This document shows, in pieces, positions 1 through 5,241 of a stretch of 5,241 nt of DNA. The DNA comes from Clostridia bacterium. Lineage in GTDB: Bacteria; Bacillota; Clostridia; Christensenellales; Aristaeellaceae. The DNA lies in NCBI GenBank assembly GCA_900769075.1, contig CAAGFE010000023.1, positions 1-5,241 of the forward strand, in the 5' to 3' direction. The position numbers and the translations under genes were made by a program. Numbering within the stretch: position 1 is the first letter of the stretch; every line of letters starts with the position of its first letter. Under the pieces are notes generated by a model. The model was not told the DNA's origin and searched no databases. It saw only the letters and a list, made by a program, of their open reading frames with translations.

Positions 1-60
1 AATAGGCCTGAACATCCTTATTGTATCAGAAAGGTGAGTCTTTGTATAACGACTTGCCTT

Positions 61-89
61 CCACCCGCATAGCGGGTGGTTTTCTGTTT
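61..89 (+). terminator. Rho-independent terminator of an upstream gene outside the window
   Basis: A perfect 8-bp GC-rich stem (61-68 CCACCCGC pairs with 72-79 GCGGGTGG) closes a 3-nt loop ATA and is followed directly by TTTTCTGTTT. The T-rich tail is only on the plus strand, so it ends rightward transcription entering from beyond position 1. No gene for it can be confirmed here. One open frame on the plus strand stops at 35-37 (TGA) and could be the last few codons of that gene, but a dozen codons are too few to identify it. Confidence 0.8.
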
Positions 90-114
90 CGCTTCGCTCA
101 ACGGTCTAAAGACA

Positions 115-152
115 CTAACGGAAAAGACCAGAAGCAATATCGCCTCTGGTCT
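115..152 (-). terminator. Hairpin terminator of the minus-strand SPFH operon
   Basis: Nine bases past the TAA of the SPFH gene, read on the minus strand, an 8-bp perfect stem (125-132 AGACCAGA with 145-152 TCTGGTCT) is formed. It can extend by two GC pairs after one mismatch. It is followed by TTTCCGTTAG, a short and imperfect U-tract, so it is a moderate-strength intrinsic terminator by sequence. Its place at the end of a leftward operon, facing the rightward terminator at 61-89, fits a convergent gene boundary. Confidence 0.6.
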
Positions 153-161
153 GATTTGATT

Positions 162-1232
162 TTACAGCTTCTGACCGCAGTTTGCGCAGAACTTCATGCC
201 GGGCGTCGTGGGCTGGCCGCAGCCGGGACACACCGCTGCCGCAACCGCCTGCTTTGCGCCGCAGTTGGAGCAGAACTTCGCGCCGGCCGCCACATGGCTG
301 CCGCACTCAGGGCAGAAGCTGCCCTTTGCCGCGGGAGCCGCCGCCTGCTGGGGCTGCTGATTCTGCTGGCTGAAGGCATTGGCCATCATCTGGCCCATGG
401 CAATGCCTGCGCCCATGCCCATGCCGGCACCGGCAGAGCCGCCGGGGTTGTTCGCCGTATCGCGGATCGCCTCCGCCGCCTGGTACTGGGTATACTTGTT
501 CATATCGCCCAGCACGCCCATGGAGGTGCGCTTGTCCATGCTCTTCTCGACTTCCTCGGGCAGGGAGATGTTCTCGATGACGAAGGAGGTCAGCGTCACG
601 CCCAGGGGCTGAATCTTGGGATTGATGGCCTGGAGGGCGTAGTTGGACAGCTCGTCGTAATTCGCCGCCAGATCCAGGGCGGGAATCTTGCTCTCCGCAA
701 TCGCGTCGGAAAGGCCGCTCACCAGCGTGCGCTTGATCTGGCCCTCGATATCCTCAGCGGTGGTGACCTTCTTGGTGCCGAACACCTCCCGCAGGAACAC
801 CACAGGGTCCGCAACCTTGAAGGCATACACGCCAAAGGCGCGCAGGCGGATCATGCCGAACTCAGCATCCCGCATCATCACGGGGTTCGCTGTTCCCCAC
901 TTGCGGTCCAGGAACTGCTTGGTGTTGACGAAGTACACATCCGCCTTGAAGGGGCTGTTGAAGCCGAACTTCCAGGACTGGAGCTTGGTCATGATGGGCA
1001 TGTTGGAGGTGGACAGCTCGTAGCGGCCGGGACCGTAAACATCCGCCAGCTCGCCCTCGTTGACGAAAATGGCCACCTGGCTCTCGCGGACGGTGAGCTG
1101 CGCGCCCATCATGATTTCCTTGCCGCCCATGTCATACTTGTAGACCAGGGTATTGCTGGTGTTGTCGGTCCACTCGATCACGTCGATGAACTGGCCCTTC
1201 ACCAGGCTGCCGATCGCATCAAAGATCCCCAT
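162..1232 (-). CDS. SPFH-domain protein with two C-terminal zinc ribbons (YdjI / virion-core-like family)
   Basis: This 356-residue protein is predicted to be a cytoplasmic, membrane-associated scaffold. Residues about 20-230 match the SPFH/band-7-like family annotated as 'virion core protein-like' (COG4260; Bacillus subtilis YdjI). Typical stretches are QLTVRESQVAIFVNEG near 45-60, YGPGRYEL near 66-73 and the FGVYAFKVADP strand near 133-143. A helix (about 225-260) leads into a Gly/Met-rich linker (264-287) and a Gln/Pro/Ala-rich linker (288-303). Two zinc ribbons follow, each with two CxxC pairs: C307/C310 with C321/C324, and C335/C338 with C349/C352. No transmembrane segment is evident. 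The ATG at 1232 has AAGGAGG 8 nt upstream. It lies 39 nt after the pseudo-receiver gene, so the two are probably co-transcribed. B. subtilis YdjI helps place the stress protein PspA at the membrane; no pspA is visible here, so that role is inference. Confidence 0.88.
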   Translation of the reverse strand: MGIFDAIGSLVKGQFIDVIEWTDNTSNTLVYKYDMGGKEIMMGAQLTVRESQVAIFVNEGELADVYGPGRYELSTSNMPIMTKLQSWKFGFNSPFKADVYFVNTKQFLDRKWGTANPVMMRDAEFGMIRLRAFGVYAFKVADPVVFLREVFGTKKVTTAEDIEGQIKRTLVSGLSDAIAESKIPALDLAANYDELSNYALQAINPKIQPLGVTLTSFVIENISLPEEVEKSMDKRTSMGVLGDMNKYTQYQAAEAIRDTANNPGGSAGAGMGMGAGIAMGQMMANAFSQQNQQPQQAAAPAAKGSFCPECGSHVAAGAKFCSNCGAKQAVAAAVCPGCGQPTTPGMKFCANCGQKL

Positions 1233-1271
1233 ACGTTTGTCCTCCTTATTCCGTTCTGTTTGGACGATGCT

Positions 1272-2078
1272 TCAAATGGCCTGATCCGACGCCAGCGCCG
1301 TCAGCGCAGGCAGAACCCGGATTTCCGAAATGGTCAGGTCAATGCCAAGATATTCTTCCACATGCGCGATGCAGTCCTGCACATGCTGGGAAATCACGCC
1401 GGTCATGGAATTTTCCGCCAGTTCCGTCTCATGGAAGCGCATCGGGCAGCCCAGCAGCACAATGCGTTCCCCCGGCAGGACGCAGCAGAGAATGCGCAGC
1501 CCGGCGATCTCCACGCCGAAGATGTTGCGCAGAGCCAGCTCCAGCCGCGCGGGGCCATAATGCCAGCGGCCCTTGAGAAAATCGCTGCCCTCGGGCATTT
1601 TCAGCTCCGCCACCACGCAGGGGCGATGGGGATCCATCTTGCTGCGCACCAGACGCAGCACCCGTTCCACATCCTTGGCGGAGGGAATCCGGTGATCCAT
1701 CAGCACCCGCAGGTATTCATGCCGGCAGAACATCATCTGATCGGCAGGGGTATAGGTTTCGCTGGAAACGTCCGCATTCACGCGGATGAGCAGCTTGCGC
1801 AGCTCCAGGGCGCGGATTTCCGCATCCGCGCTGTTGGCAGGCGCATCCATGATCGGCAGTTCGGGATAAGCGGTCATCAGCCGGCGAAGCAGGGCGTCAT
1901 CCATCTCCTTGGGGAAGGCGATGGCAATCGCATCCGCGTGGAAGGCCTTCAGGCTGGCGAGGGCTTCCTCCACCGTTTCCGCCGCGCGGGGCTGCTTGAA
2001 GCCCAGCTTTTCCCATTCCACCGCCTGAAAGGCATCCCGTACCGCCTGCTGATTCGTTGCAAGAAGGAGTTTGTACAT
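1272..2078 (-). CDS. YesN-like protein with a degenerate receiver domain and no HTH
   Basis: This 268-residue protein begins MYKLLLATNQ, which parallels the MYKLLIVDDE opening of YesN-type response regulators. Residues 1-105 look like a receiver fold, but the acidic pair is replaced (T8, N9) and the residue at the phosphoacceptor position appears to be A54. It is therefore unlikely to be phosphorylated. Residues about 110-260 (CRHEYLRVLM, PCVVAELKMPEG, LELALRNIFGVEI, VEEYLGIDLTISEI) resemble the middle domain that lies between receiver and AraC-type HTH in long YesN proteins of about 500 residues. The HTH is absent: the stop is followed after 39 nt by the SPFH gene. The ATG at 2078 is chosen because GGAGG lies 8 nt upstream; an in-frame TTG at 2096 and ATG at 2093 would put that site inside the gene. 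A promoter lies just upstream. DNA binding seems unlikely, so a sensing or protein-binding role is inferred. The family assignment is from pattern recognition only. Confidence 0.75.
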   Translation of the reverse strand: MYKLLLATNQQAVRDAFQAVEWEKLGFKQPRAAETVEEALASLKAFHADAIAIAFPKEMDDALLRRLMTAYPELPIMDAPANSADAEIRALELRKLLIRVNADVSSETYTPADQMMFCRHEYLRVLMDHRIPSAKDVERVLRLVRSKMDPHRPCVVAELKMPEGSDFLKGRWHYGPARLELALRNIFGVEIAGLRILCCVLPGERIVLLGCPMRFHETELAENSMTGVISQHVQDCIAHVEEYLGIDLTISEIRVLPALTALASDQAI

Positions 2079-2086
2079 CCTTGCAG

Positions 2087-2091
2087 CCTCC
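2087..2091 (-). promoter_or_regulatory. Ribosome binding site deciding the pseudo-receiver start
   Basis: Read on the minus strand, GGAGG is followed by 8 nt (CTGCAAGG) and ATG at 2078. The longer in-frame starts at 2093 and 2096 overlap this motif, so it supports the shorter 268-residue protein. Confidence 0.8.
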
Positions 2092-2118
2092 ATCAAGATT
2101 CAATCATTCGACATGCAT

Positions 2119-2147
2119 ATTATACCGCGTATTGATCCAAATAGCAA
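2119..2147 (-). promoter_or_regulatory. Sigma-A-type promoter of the pseudo-receiver/SPFH operon
   Basis: On the minus strand, TTGCTA (2147-2142) is followed by a 17-nt spacer and a perfect TATAAT (2124-2119). The -35 matches TTGACA at four of six positions. Initiation near 2112 would give a leader of about 34 nt before the ATG at 2078. It lies between mtnN and the operon, so the operon can be expressed independently of mtnN. Confidence 0.72.
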
Positions 2148-2153
2148 GGGCAC

Positions 2154-2170
2154 AAGCGGATTTGCCGCTT
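2154..2170 (-). terminator. Small hairpin at the mtnN stop codon (weak terminator candidate)
   Basis: A perfect 6-bp inverted repeat, AAGCGG (2154-2159) with CCGCTT (2165-2170), encloses 5 nt and overlaps the mtnN stop codon. No T-tract follows on the minus strand, so full termination is doubtful and read-through into the operon promoter region is possible. It may instead protect the 3' end of the mRNA. Confidence 0.3.
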
Positions 2171-2858
2171 ATTCCCCGCGAAAAAGCGCCTCGACCACCT
2201 GCTGGGAATGGCGTGCGGCGAGTTTGGTGAAGGAAGGGTAGTCCATATCGCTCCGTCCATCCGCCTGGTCGGAAATGGAACGCAGCACCCCGCAGGGAAC
2301 GCCGTGCACATAGCAGGCATGGGCCACTGCGCCGCCTTCCATCTCCACGGCCTTGGCGTTGAACAGGCGGTGGATGCGGCTGCGCACCTCACCGGAGTTG
2401 ATGAACTGATCGCCGGTGGCGATGACGCCCTCATGGACCTTGACCCCCTGGACGGCGGAGGCAGCCTTCACCAGCCGGGCCCGCAGGGATGCGTCGCAGG
2501 GAATTTCCACCAGGTTGATCTTGCTCACCAGCCCCACCGGATCCCCAATGGGCGAAGTGTCCATATCGTGCTGGACGGCAGCGGTGGCGATGACCATATC
2601 GCCGATGGACACCGTCGTATCCCCTGCCCCGGCCACGCCCAGGTTCAGGATCCATTCAGGATGATAATGCAGGATCAGGCTCTGGGCACAGAGGGCGGCG
2701 TTGATTTTGCCCGGCCCGCAGACCGAGAGCACCGCGTCCTTCCCGAAGAGCTTCCCGCTGACAAACACATCCATGCCGATCCTCCGCTCCTGACGGTCCT
2801 CCAGCTGATCCATCAGCGCTTCGACCTCCACCGACATGGCTCCGATCAATCCAACCAT
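2169..2858 (-). CDS. mtnN: 5'-methylthioadenosine/S-adenosylhomocysteine nucleosidase
   Basis: The enzyme hydrolyses the N-glycosidic bond of 5'-methylthioadenosine and S-adenosylhomocysteine, releasing adenine. It recycles by-products of SAM use in methylation and polyamine synthesis, and feeds S-ribosylhomocysteine to the activated methyl cycle. The 229-residue length is normal for the family. Residues aligned to the E. coli enzyme keep the active site: E11 in GAMSVEVEAL (E. coli E12), the VEMEGGAVAH motif with E174, and ISDQAD with D197, the acid that protonates adenine. NLGVAGAGD (72-80) and QHDMDTSPIGDP (96-107) are typical of Bacillota members. The ATG at 2858 is preferred: GGAGG sits 6 nt upstream and the protein then opens MVGLIGAM as in known members. 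A longer in-frame start at 2888 would add ten untypical residues and lies by the promoter. It appears monocistronic. Confidence 0.96.
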   Translation of the reverse strand: MVGLIGAMSVEVEALMDQLEDRQERRIGMDVFVSGKLFGKDAVLSVCGPGKINAALCAQSLILHYHPEWILNLGVAGAGDTTVSIGDMVIATAAVQHDMDTSPIGDPVGLVSKINLVEIPCDASLRARLVKAASAVQGVKVHEGVIATGDQFINSGEVRSRIHRLFNAKAVEMEGGAVAHACYVHGVPCGVLRSISDQADGRSDMDYPSFTKLAARHSQQVVEALFRGE

Positions 2859-2864
2859 GGTGTT

Positions 2865-2869
2865 CCTCC
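2865..2869 (-). promoter_or_regulatory. Ribosome binding site deciding the mtnN start
   Basis: GGGAGG on the minus strand lies 6 nt before the ATG at 2858, which excludes the upstream in-frame ATG at 2888 as the main start. Confidence 0.8.
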
Positions 2870-2891
2870 CGGTTTCATAAAAATACATTTT

Positions 2892-2920
2892 ATTATACCT
2901 TTTTTTCTGTCATTCGTCAA
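2892..2920 (-). promoter_or_regulatory. Near-consensus sigma-A promoter of mtnN
   Basis: On the minus strand, TTGACG (2920-2915) is separated by 17 nt from TATAAT (2897-2892), so 11 of 12 consensus positions match. The spacer contains a run of seven A. Initiation near 2885 gives a short leader of about 27 nt, too short for a riboswitch, which suggests unregulated or housekeeping expression. Confidence 0.85.
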
Positions 2921-2983
2921 TGCAGGGTTCCCGGATATCTTCCGCTTCTTCAGCAAAGAATAGGACAAAAGGGAGGTGGATGC

Positions 2984-3562
2984 ATGGTCATTGCGCTCCT
3001 TACGCTGCTGACGGGCCTGGTGCTGCTGGCGAAAATCCGCCTTCAGGCCGATTTTCATCACGGGGATTCCACGCAGGCACGCATCCTTGTCGGACTTGGC
3101 GGGTTTCACAAGACCTGGCAGGGGATGCTGATCCGTTCGGGGAACGGGCATCAGGTGCTGGTGGGCTCGGAGAAGCGCGTTCGGCCCCTGGCGGTGCAGT
3201 CCCTGGAGCAAAATCCCGGACGCAGCTTGCTTTCCCTGTTCCGCCGGGCGAACCGGGCGCGGCATTTCCTGCTGACGCACATCCATTTGGATCAGCTGGA
3301 TGCCCTTGCGATGCTCCGCACGCAGGACGCGGCCCGGAGCGCGCTCCTTGCCGGCACGTTCCGCAGCATCGCCGCATGCATCCCTCCCCTGCGGCGCAGA
3401 CCGGTGCGCATCCGCGTGCTGCCGGAGTTTTTCCGGGCGCATTCCACGGTGAATGCCCGGTGCATAATTCGCGTCCGGGTGGGCACAATCCTCCTGACAG
3501 CGATGATGCTGCTGACGGCATATCTTCGCCAGCGGCGTCTGACAGAAAGCGAGGCAGGTTGA
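2984..3562 (+). CDS. ytfI: DUF2953 membrane protein upstream of gerW (YtfI-like)
   Basis: This 192-residue protein has unknown biochemical function. An N-terminal hydrophobic segment (residues 2-16, VIALLTLLTGLVLLA) is followed by a basic soluble region. A second hydrophobic stretch (about 167-181) is flanked by arginines. The region 105-170 shows the DUF2953 pattern: a 'DAA' helix (QDAARSALLAGTFRSI, 114-129), then a strand ending in LPEFF (146-150), then CIIRVRVGTIL (160-170). Members of this family sit directly before gerW/ytfJ in Bacillota, as here, where only 2 nt separate the stop from the gerW ATG. GGGAGGTG lies just upstream of the chosen ATG; an overlapping ATG at 2980 is out of frame. 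A link to sporulation is inferred from neighbours only. No clear sigma-A promoter is visible upstream, so a sporulation sigma factor or transcription from elsewhere is possible. Confidence 0.85.
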   Translation: MVIALLTLLTGLVLLAKIRLQADFHHGDSTQARILVGLGGFHKTWQGMLIRSGNGHQVLVGSEKRVRPLAVQSLEQNPGRSLLSLFRRANRARHFLLTHIHLDQLDALAMLRTQDAARSALLAGTFRSIAACIPPLRRRPVRIRVLPEFFRAHSTVNARCIIRVRVGTILLTAMMLLTAYLRQRRLTESEAG

Positions 3563-3564
3563 AC

Positions 3565-3966
3565 ATGGAACATCCCATTGGTGAACTGATGCAGACCGCC
3601 ATGTCCTCCATCAAGGACATGGTGGATGTGAACACCGTCATCGGCGACCCGGTTCATACCGCGGGCGGCGCGACGATCATCCCCATCAGCAAGGTCAGCT
3701 TCGGCTATGTGACCGCAGGCGGCGATCTGTCCACCCAGGAGAAGGCCCACCGGGCGGTGGAGCCGGTGGATTTCCCCTTCGCAGGGGGCAGCGGCGCCGG
3801 CGTTTCGGTGCAGCCGGTCGGCTTCCTGGTGGTGCAGGACGGCAGCGTTCGGATGCTCCCCGCCACATGCGCCACGGTCGCCGATCGGGTGGTGGAGCTC
3901 ATCCCGACAGTCATGGAGGACGTGAAGAACCTGTTCGGCAAGTCCGGCTCCGCGGGGACGACATGA
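3565..3966 (+). CDS. gerW: GerW family sporulation protein (YtfJ)
   Basis: This small 133-residue soluble protein belongs to the GerW/YtfJ family. In Bacillus subtilis the homologue is made in the forespore and is needed for normal germination through nutrient receptors; its molecular activity is unknown. Family signatures are clear: MEHPIGELMQTAMSSIKDMVDVNTVIGDP at the N-terminus (an amphipathic helix, then the 'T-VIG-P' segment), GGATIIPISKVSFGY (34-48), a Gly-rich segment FAGGSGAGVSVQPVGFLVV (72-90), and a C-terminal helix ending in VKNLFGK (120-126). It is slightly shorter than the Bacillus protein (about 150 residues). The start is 2 nt after the DUF2953 stop, with only a weak site (GAGG at 3551-3554), so translational coupling is likely. 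Its stop overlaps the start of the carboxypeptidase gene. Confidence 0.95.
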   Translation: MEHPIGELMQTAMSSIKDMVDVNTVIGDPVHTAGGATIIPISKVSFGYVTAGGDLSTQEKAHRAVEPVDFPFAGGSGAGVSVQPVGFLVVQDGSVRMLPATCATVADRVVELIPTVMEDVKNLFGKSGSAGTT

Positions 3967-5090
3967 GGCGCAGGCTTGGGGCAGCGGTGCTGCTCATCTG
4001 CGCATGTGCACTGCTGGCGCGCACCGCTTCTGCGGAGGAAATCGGCACCAGCGCGCTGGCCTGCGTGATCATCGACGAAGCGAGCGGGCGGGTGCTGCTC
4101 TCCCGCAACGCAGACGCGCCCCTGCCCATGGCCTCCACCACGAAGGTCATGACCGCCCTGCTCGCGCTGGAAAACGGCGACCTGGACGCACCGGTCACCT
4201 GCAGCCGGAACGCCTTTGGGGTGCCGGGCACGAGCATCTACCTGGCCGAGGGTGAAACGCTGACGCTGCGGGACATGCTGTACGGGATGATGCTGGCCTC
4301 CGGGAACGACGCAGCCACCGCCATCGCGGAGCACATCGGCGGCAGCGTGGAGGGCTTCTGCGCCATGATGACCGAGCGCGCTGCGGCGCTGGGCTGCCGG
4401 AACACGGTATTCCGTACGCCCCACGGCCTGCCCTGCGACGGGCATTACACCACCGCGCACGATCTGGCCCTGATTGCCCGGGAAGCCATGAAGCATCCGC
4501 TGTTCCGCGAGATCGTCAGCACCTCCCGGGCAACGATTCCCTGGGAGGGCCGCGGCTATGACCGGGTGCTGAACAACAAAAACCGGCTGCTGACCAGCTA
4601 TGAGGGCGCGACGGGTATCAAGACCGGCTACACGAAAAAGGCCGGCAGATGCCTTGTTTTCGGCGCTGAACGGGACGGCATGCGAATCATCGGGGTAGTG
4701 CTGAACTGCTGGGACTGGTTCGACGAGGCGGCCCGGCTGATGGACGCGGCCTTCGAGCGCTATGAGGCGGTGACGATGCTCCGCGAGGGGGAAACCGTCG
4801 CCTCGGTGGAGGTGCTGCACGCAGGCGGCTGCACGGTCAGCGCGGTTCTGGCCGCCGATTTGACAGGCGTGGTCGCCAAGGGCAGCCTTCCGCAGGTGGA
4901 GATTGATCTGGTGGACTCGGTGGACGCGCCCGTGCAGAAGGGGCAAGTGCTCGGCACGGCGCGGATGGTCGCAGGCGGTGTGACCGTCGCGGAGGTTCCT
5001 CTGCTCGCCGCCGAGGATGCGGCCCGGGACGACTTTCCTTCCCGCTGGCTCACCTACTGGCGGAACTGGCTCGGGACGCCCATGACATGA
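3963..5090 (+). CDS. Secreted D-alanyl-D-alanine carboxypeptidase (DacF/DacB type, serine peptidase S11)
   Basis: This low-molecular-weight penicillin-binding protein of 375 residues removes the terminal D-Ala from peptidoglycan stem peptides outside the membrane. A signal peptide spans residues 1-24 (MRRRLGAAVLLICACALLARTASA, cleavage predicted after A22-S-A24). The catalytic motifs are intact: STTK at 58-61 (nucleophile S58, K61), SGN at 113-115, and KTG at 220-222. A PBP5-type C-terminal beta domain covers about 265-350, and the last 20 residues (FPSRWLTYWRNWLG) look like an amphipathic membrane anchor. The ATG at 3963 overlaps the gerW stop (ATGA). It is chosen over an in-frame ATG at 3867, inside gerW, because the signal peptide starts exactly here. 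The neighbourhood suggests a sporulation role, such as limiting cortex cross-linking as B. subtilis DacB/DacF do, but a vegetative DacA-like role cannot be excluded. Confidence 0.93.
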   Translation: MRRRLGAAVLLICACALLARTASAEEIGTSALACVIIDEASGRVLLSRNADAPLPMASTTKVMTALLALENGDLDAPVTCSRNAFGVPGTSIYLAEGETLTLRDMLYGMMLASGNDAATAIAEHIGGSVEGFCAMMTERAAALGCRNTVFRTPHGLPCDGHYTTAHDLALIAREAMKHPLFREIVSTSRATIPWEGRGYDRVLNNKNRLLTSYEGATGIKTGYTKKAGRCLVFGAERDGMRIIGVVLNCWDWFDEAARLMDAAFERYEAVTMLREGETVASVEVLHAGGCTVSAVLAADLTGVVAKGSLPQVEIDLVDSVDAPVQKGQVLGTARMVAGGVTVAEVPLLAAEDAARDDFPSRWLTYWRNWLGTPMT

Positions 5091-5092
5091 CA

Positions 5093-5121
5093 AAGGCCCG
5101 GAGGCAATGCTTCCGGGCCTT
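5093..5121 (+). terminator. Long hairpin after the carboxypeptidase gene (candidate terminator)
   Basis: The sequence 5093-5102 (AAGGCCCGGA) pairs perfectly with 5112-5121 (TCCGGGCCTT). The stem extends by one G-U and two GC pairs to 13 bp around a 3-nt loop AAT. It starts 3 nt after the stop codon. No T-tract follows on either strand (plus side GCTGACTGTC), so it is not a canonical intrinsic terminator. It may still end transcription with help from a factor or stabilise the mRNA end. Confidence 0.6.
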
Positions 5122-5182
5122 GCTGACTGTCAAAAAAGTCAAGTGCTCAGTCACAGTCATTCGCCGTCGGCAGACTGCAAAT

Positions 5183-5213
5183 CGAAAATCGGCGACATGT
5201 GCGGCGATTTTCG
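5183..5213. repeat. Inverted repeat with 9-bp arms, right-edge intergenic region
   Basis: CGAAAATCG (5183-5191) and CGATTTTCG (5205-5213) are exact reverse complements around a 13-nt loop that contains ACATGT. On the plus strand the stem is followed by TGCTTTT, so a weak terminator is possible. It is adjacent to a second perfect hairpin. No coding sequence is supported here; the only open frame, on the minus strand, is shorter than 30 codons. Confidence 0.6.
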
Positions 5214-5214
5214 T

Positions 5215-5233
5215 GCTTTTCCGTAGGAAAAGC
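5215..5233. repeat. Inverted repeat with 8-bp arms at the window edge
   Basis: GCTTTTCC (5215-5222) and GGAAAAGC (5226-5233) pair perfectly around the loop GTA. It begins 2 nt after the previous hairpin. No T-tract follows on the plus strand (TTCCTTAC). Whether it belongs to a terminator, a repeat element, or the leader of the next gene cannot be told, as the window ends 8 nt later. Confidence 0.6.
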
Positions 5234-5241
5234 TTCCTTAC

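Noticed and set aside
21..2135. A 704-codon open frame on the plus strand, antisense to both minus-strand genes
   Set aside because: It begins with TTG without a ribosome binding site, runs through a terminator hairpin, has an Ala/Gly/Arg/His-rich composition, and lies opposite two genes with clear domains. Such long antisense frames are common in GC-rich DNA.
2861..2900. SAM/SAH riboswitch in the mtnN leader
   Set aside because: The predicted leader is only about 27 nt, too short for a known SAM or SAH aptamer.
2933..2962. GGATA and AAGAATA words as a possible sigma-F/G promoter for the DUF2953 gene
   Set aside because: The -10 match is poor and the spacing does not fit well, so it is not listed as a feature.
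2208..2963. Plus-strand open frame antisense to mtnN
   Set aside because: mtnN on the minus strand has all active-site residues, a ribosome binding site and a promoter. The antisense frame has a low-complexity composition and no recognisable family.
2920..3966. Extended plus-strand frame reading into gerW from far upstream
   Set aside because: The upstream part overlaps the DUF2953 gene in another frame and has a shadow-like Gly/Pro/Arg composition. The GerW family begins at the ATG at 3565.
3705..5093. A 462-codon minus-strand open frame opposite the carboxypeptidase and the end of gerW
   Set aside because: The plus strand encodes an intact S11 peptidase with a signal peptide and three catalytic motifs. 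The antisense translation is His/Gln/Arg-rich without domain signatures.
5155..5239. Short minus-strand open frame across the right-edge hairpins
   Set aside because: It has fewer than 30 codons between two stops, no ribosome binding site before its only ATG, and overlaps two perfect inverted repeats.
1..5241. CRISPR array, tRNA, rRNA or insertion sequence
   Set aside because: I saw no regularly spaced direct repeats, tRNA-like cloverleaf, rRNA motif or transposase in the window.

Overview
The window looks like a chromosomal segment of a GC-rich (about 60% by eye), spore-forming member of the Bacillota, probably class Clostridia. The evidence is a gerW/ytfJ sporulation gene, a DUF2953 gene next to it, strong GGAGG ribosome binding sites, and TTGNNN-N17-TATAAT promoters of Bacillota housekeeping type. 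The genus cannot be told from this sequence.

Layout, left to right. Positions 1-161 are a convergent intergenic region. It holds a rightward intrinsic terminator (61-89) for a gene off the left edge and a leftward hairpin terminator for the operon that follows. On the minus strand, a two-gene operon runs from 2078 down to 162. Its first gene encodes a YesN-like protein with a degenerate receiver domain and no DNA-binding domain. Its second encodes an SPFH-domain protein of the YdjI/'virion core-like' type with two C-terminal zinc ribbons. A good promoter lies at 2119-2147. Next, also on the minus strand, is mtnN (2858 down to 2169), the MTA/SAH nucleosidase, with its own near-consensus promoter at 2892-2920.

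A divergent intergenic region (2859-2983) separates these from a tightly packed plus-strand cluster: a DUF2953 membrane protein (ytfI-like), gerW/ytfJ, and a secreted D-Ala-D-Ala carboxypeptidase (DacF/DacB type). The first two are 2 nt apart and the last two overlap as ATGA. The set looks like a sporulation module concerned with spore cortex peptidoglycan and germination. A long hairpin follows the last gene, and the right edge (5122-5241) is non-coding with two more perfect hairpins.

Most of this is conserved core biology. The least ordinary part is the HTH-less pseudo-receiver protein co-transcribed with the SPFH/zinc-ribbon protein. I did not find a clearly new multi-gene system.
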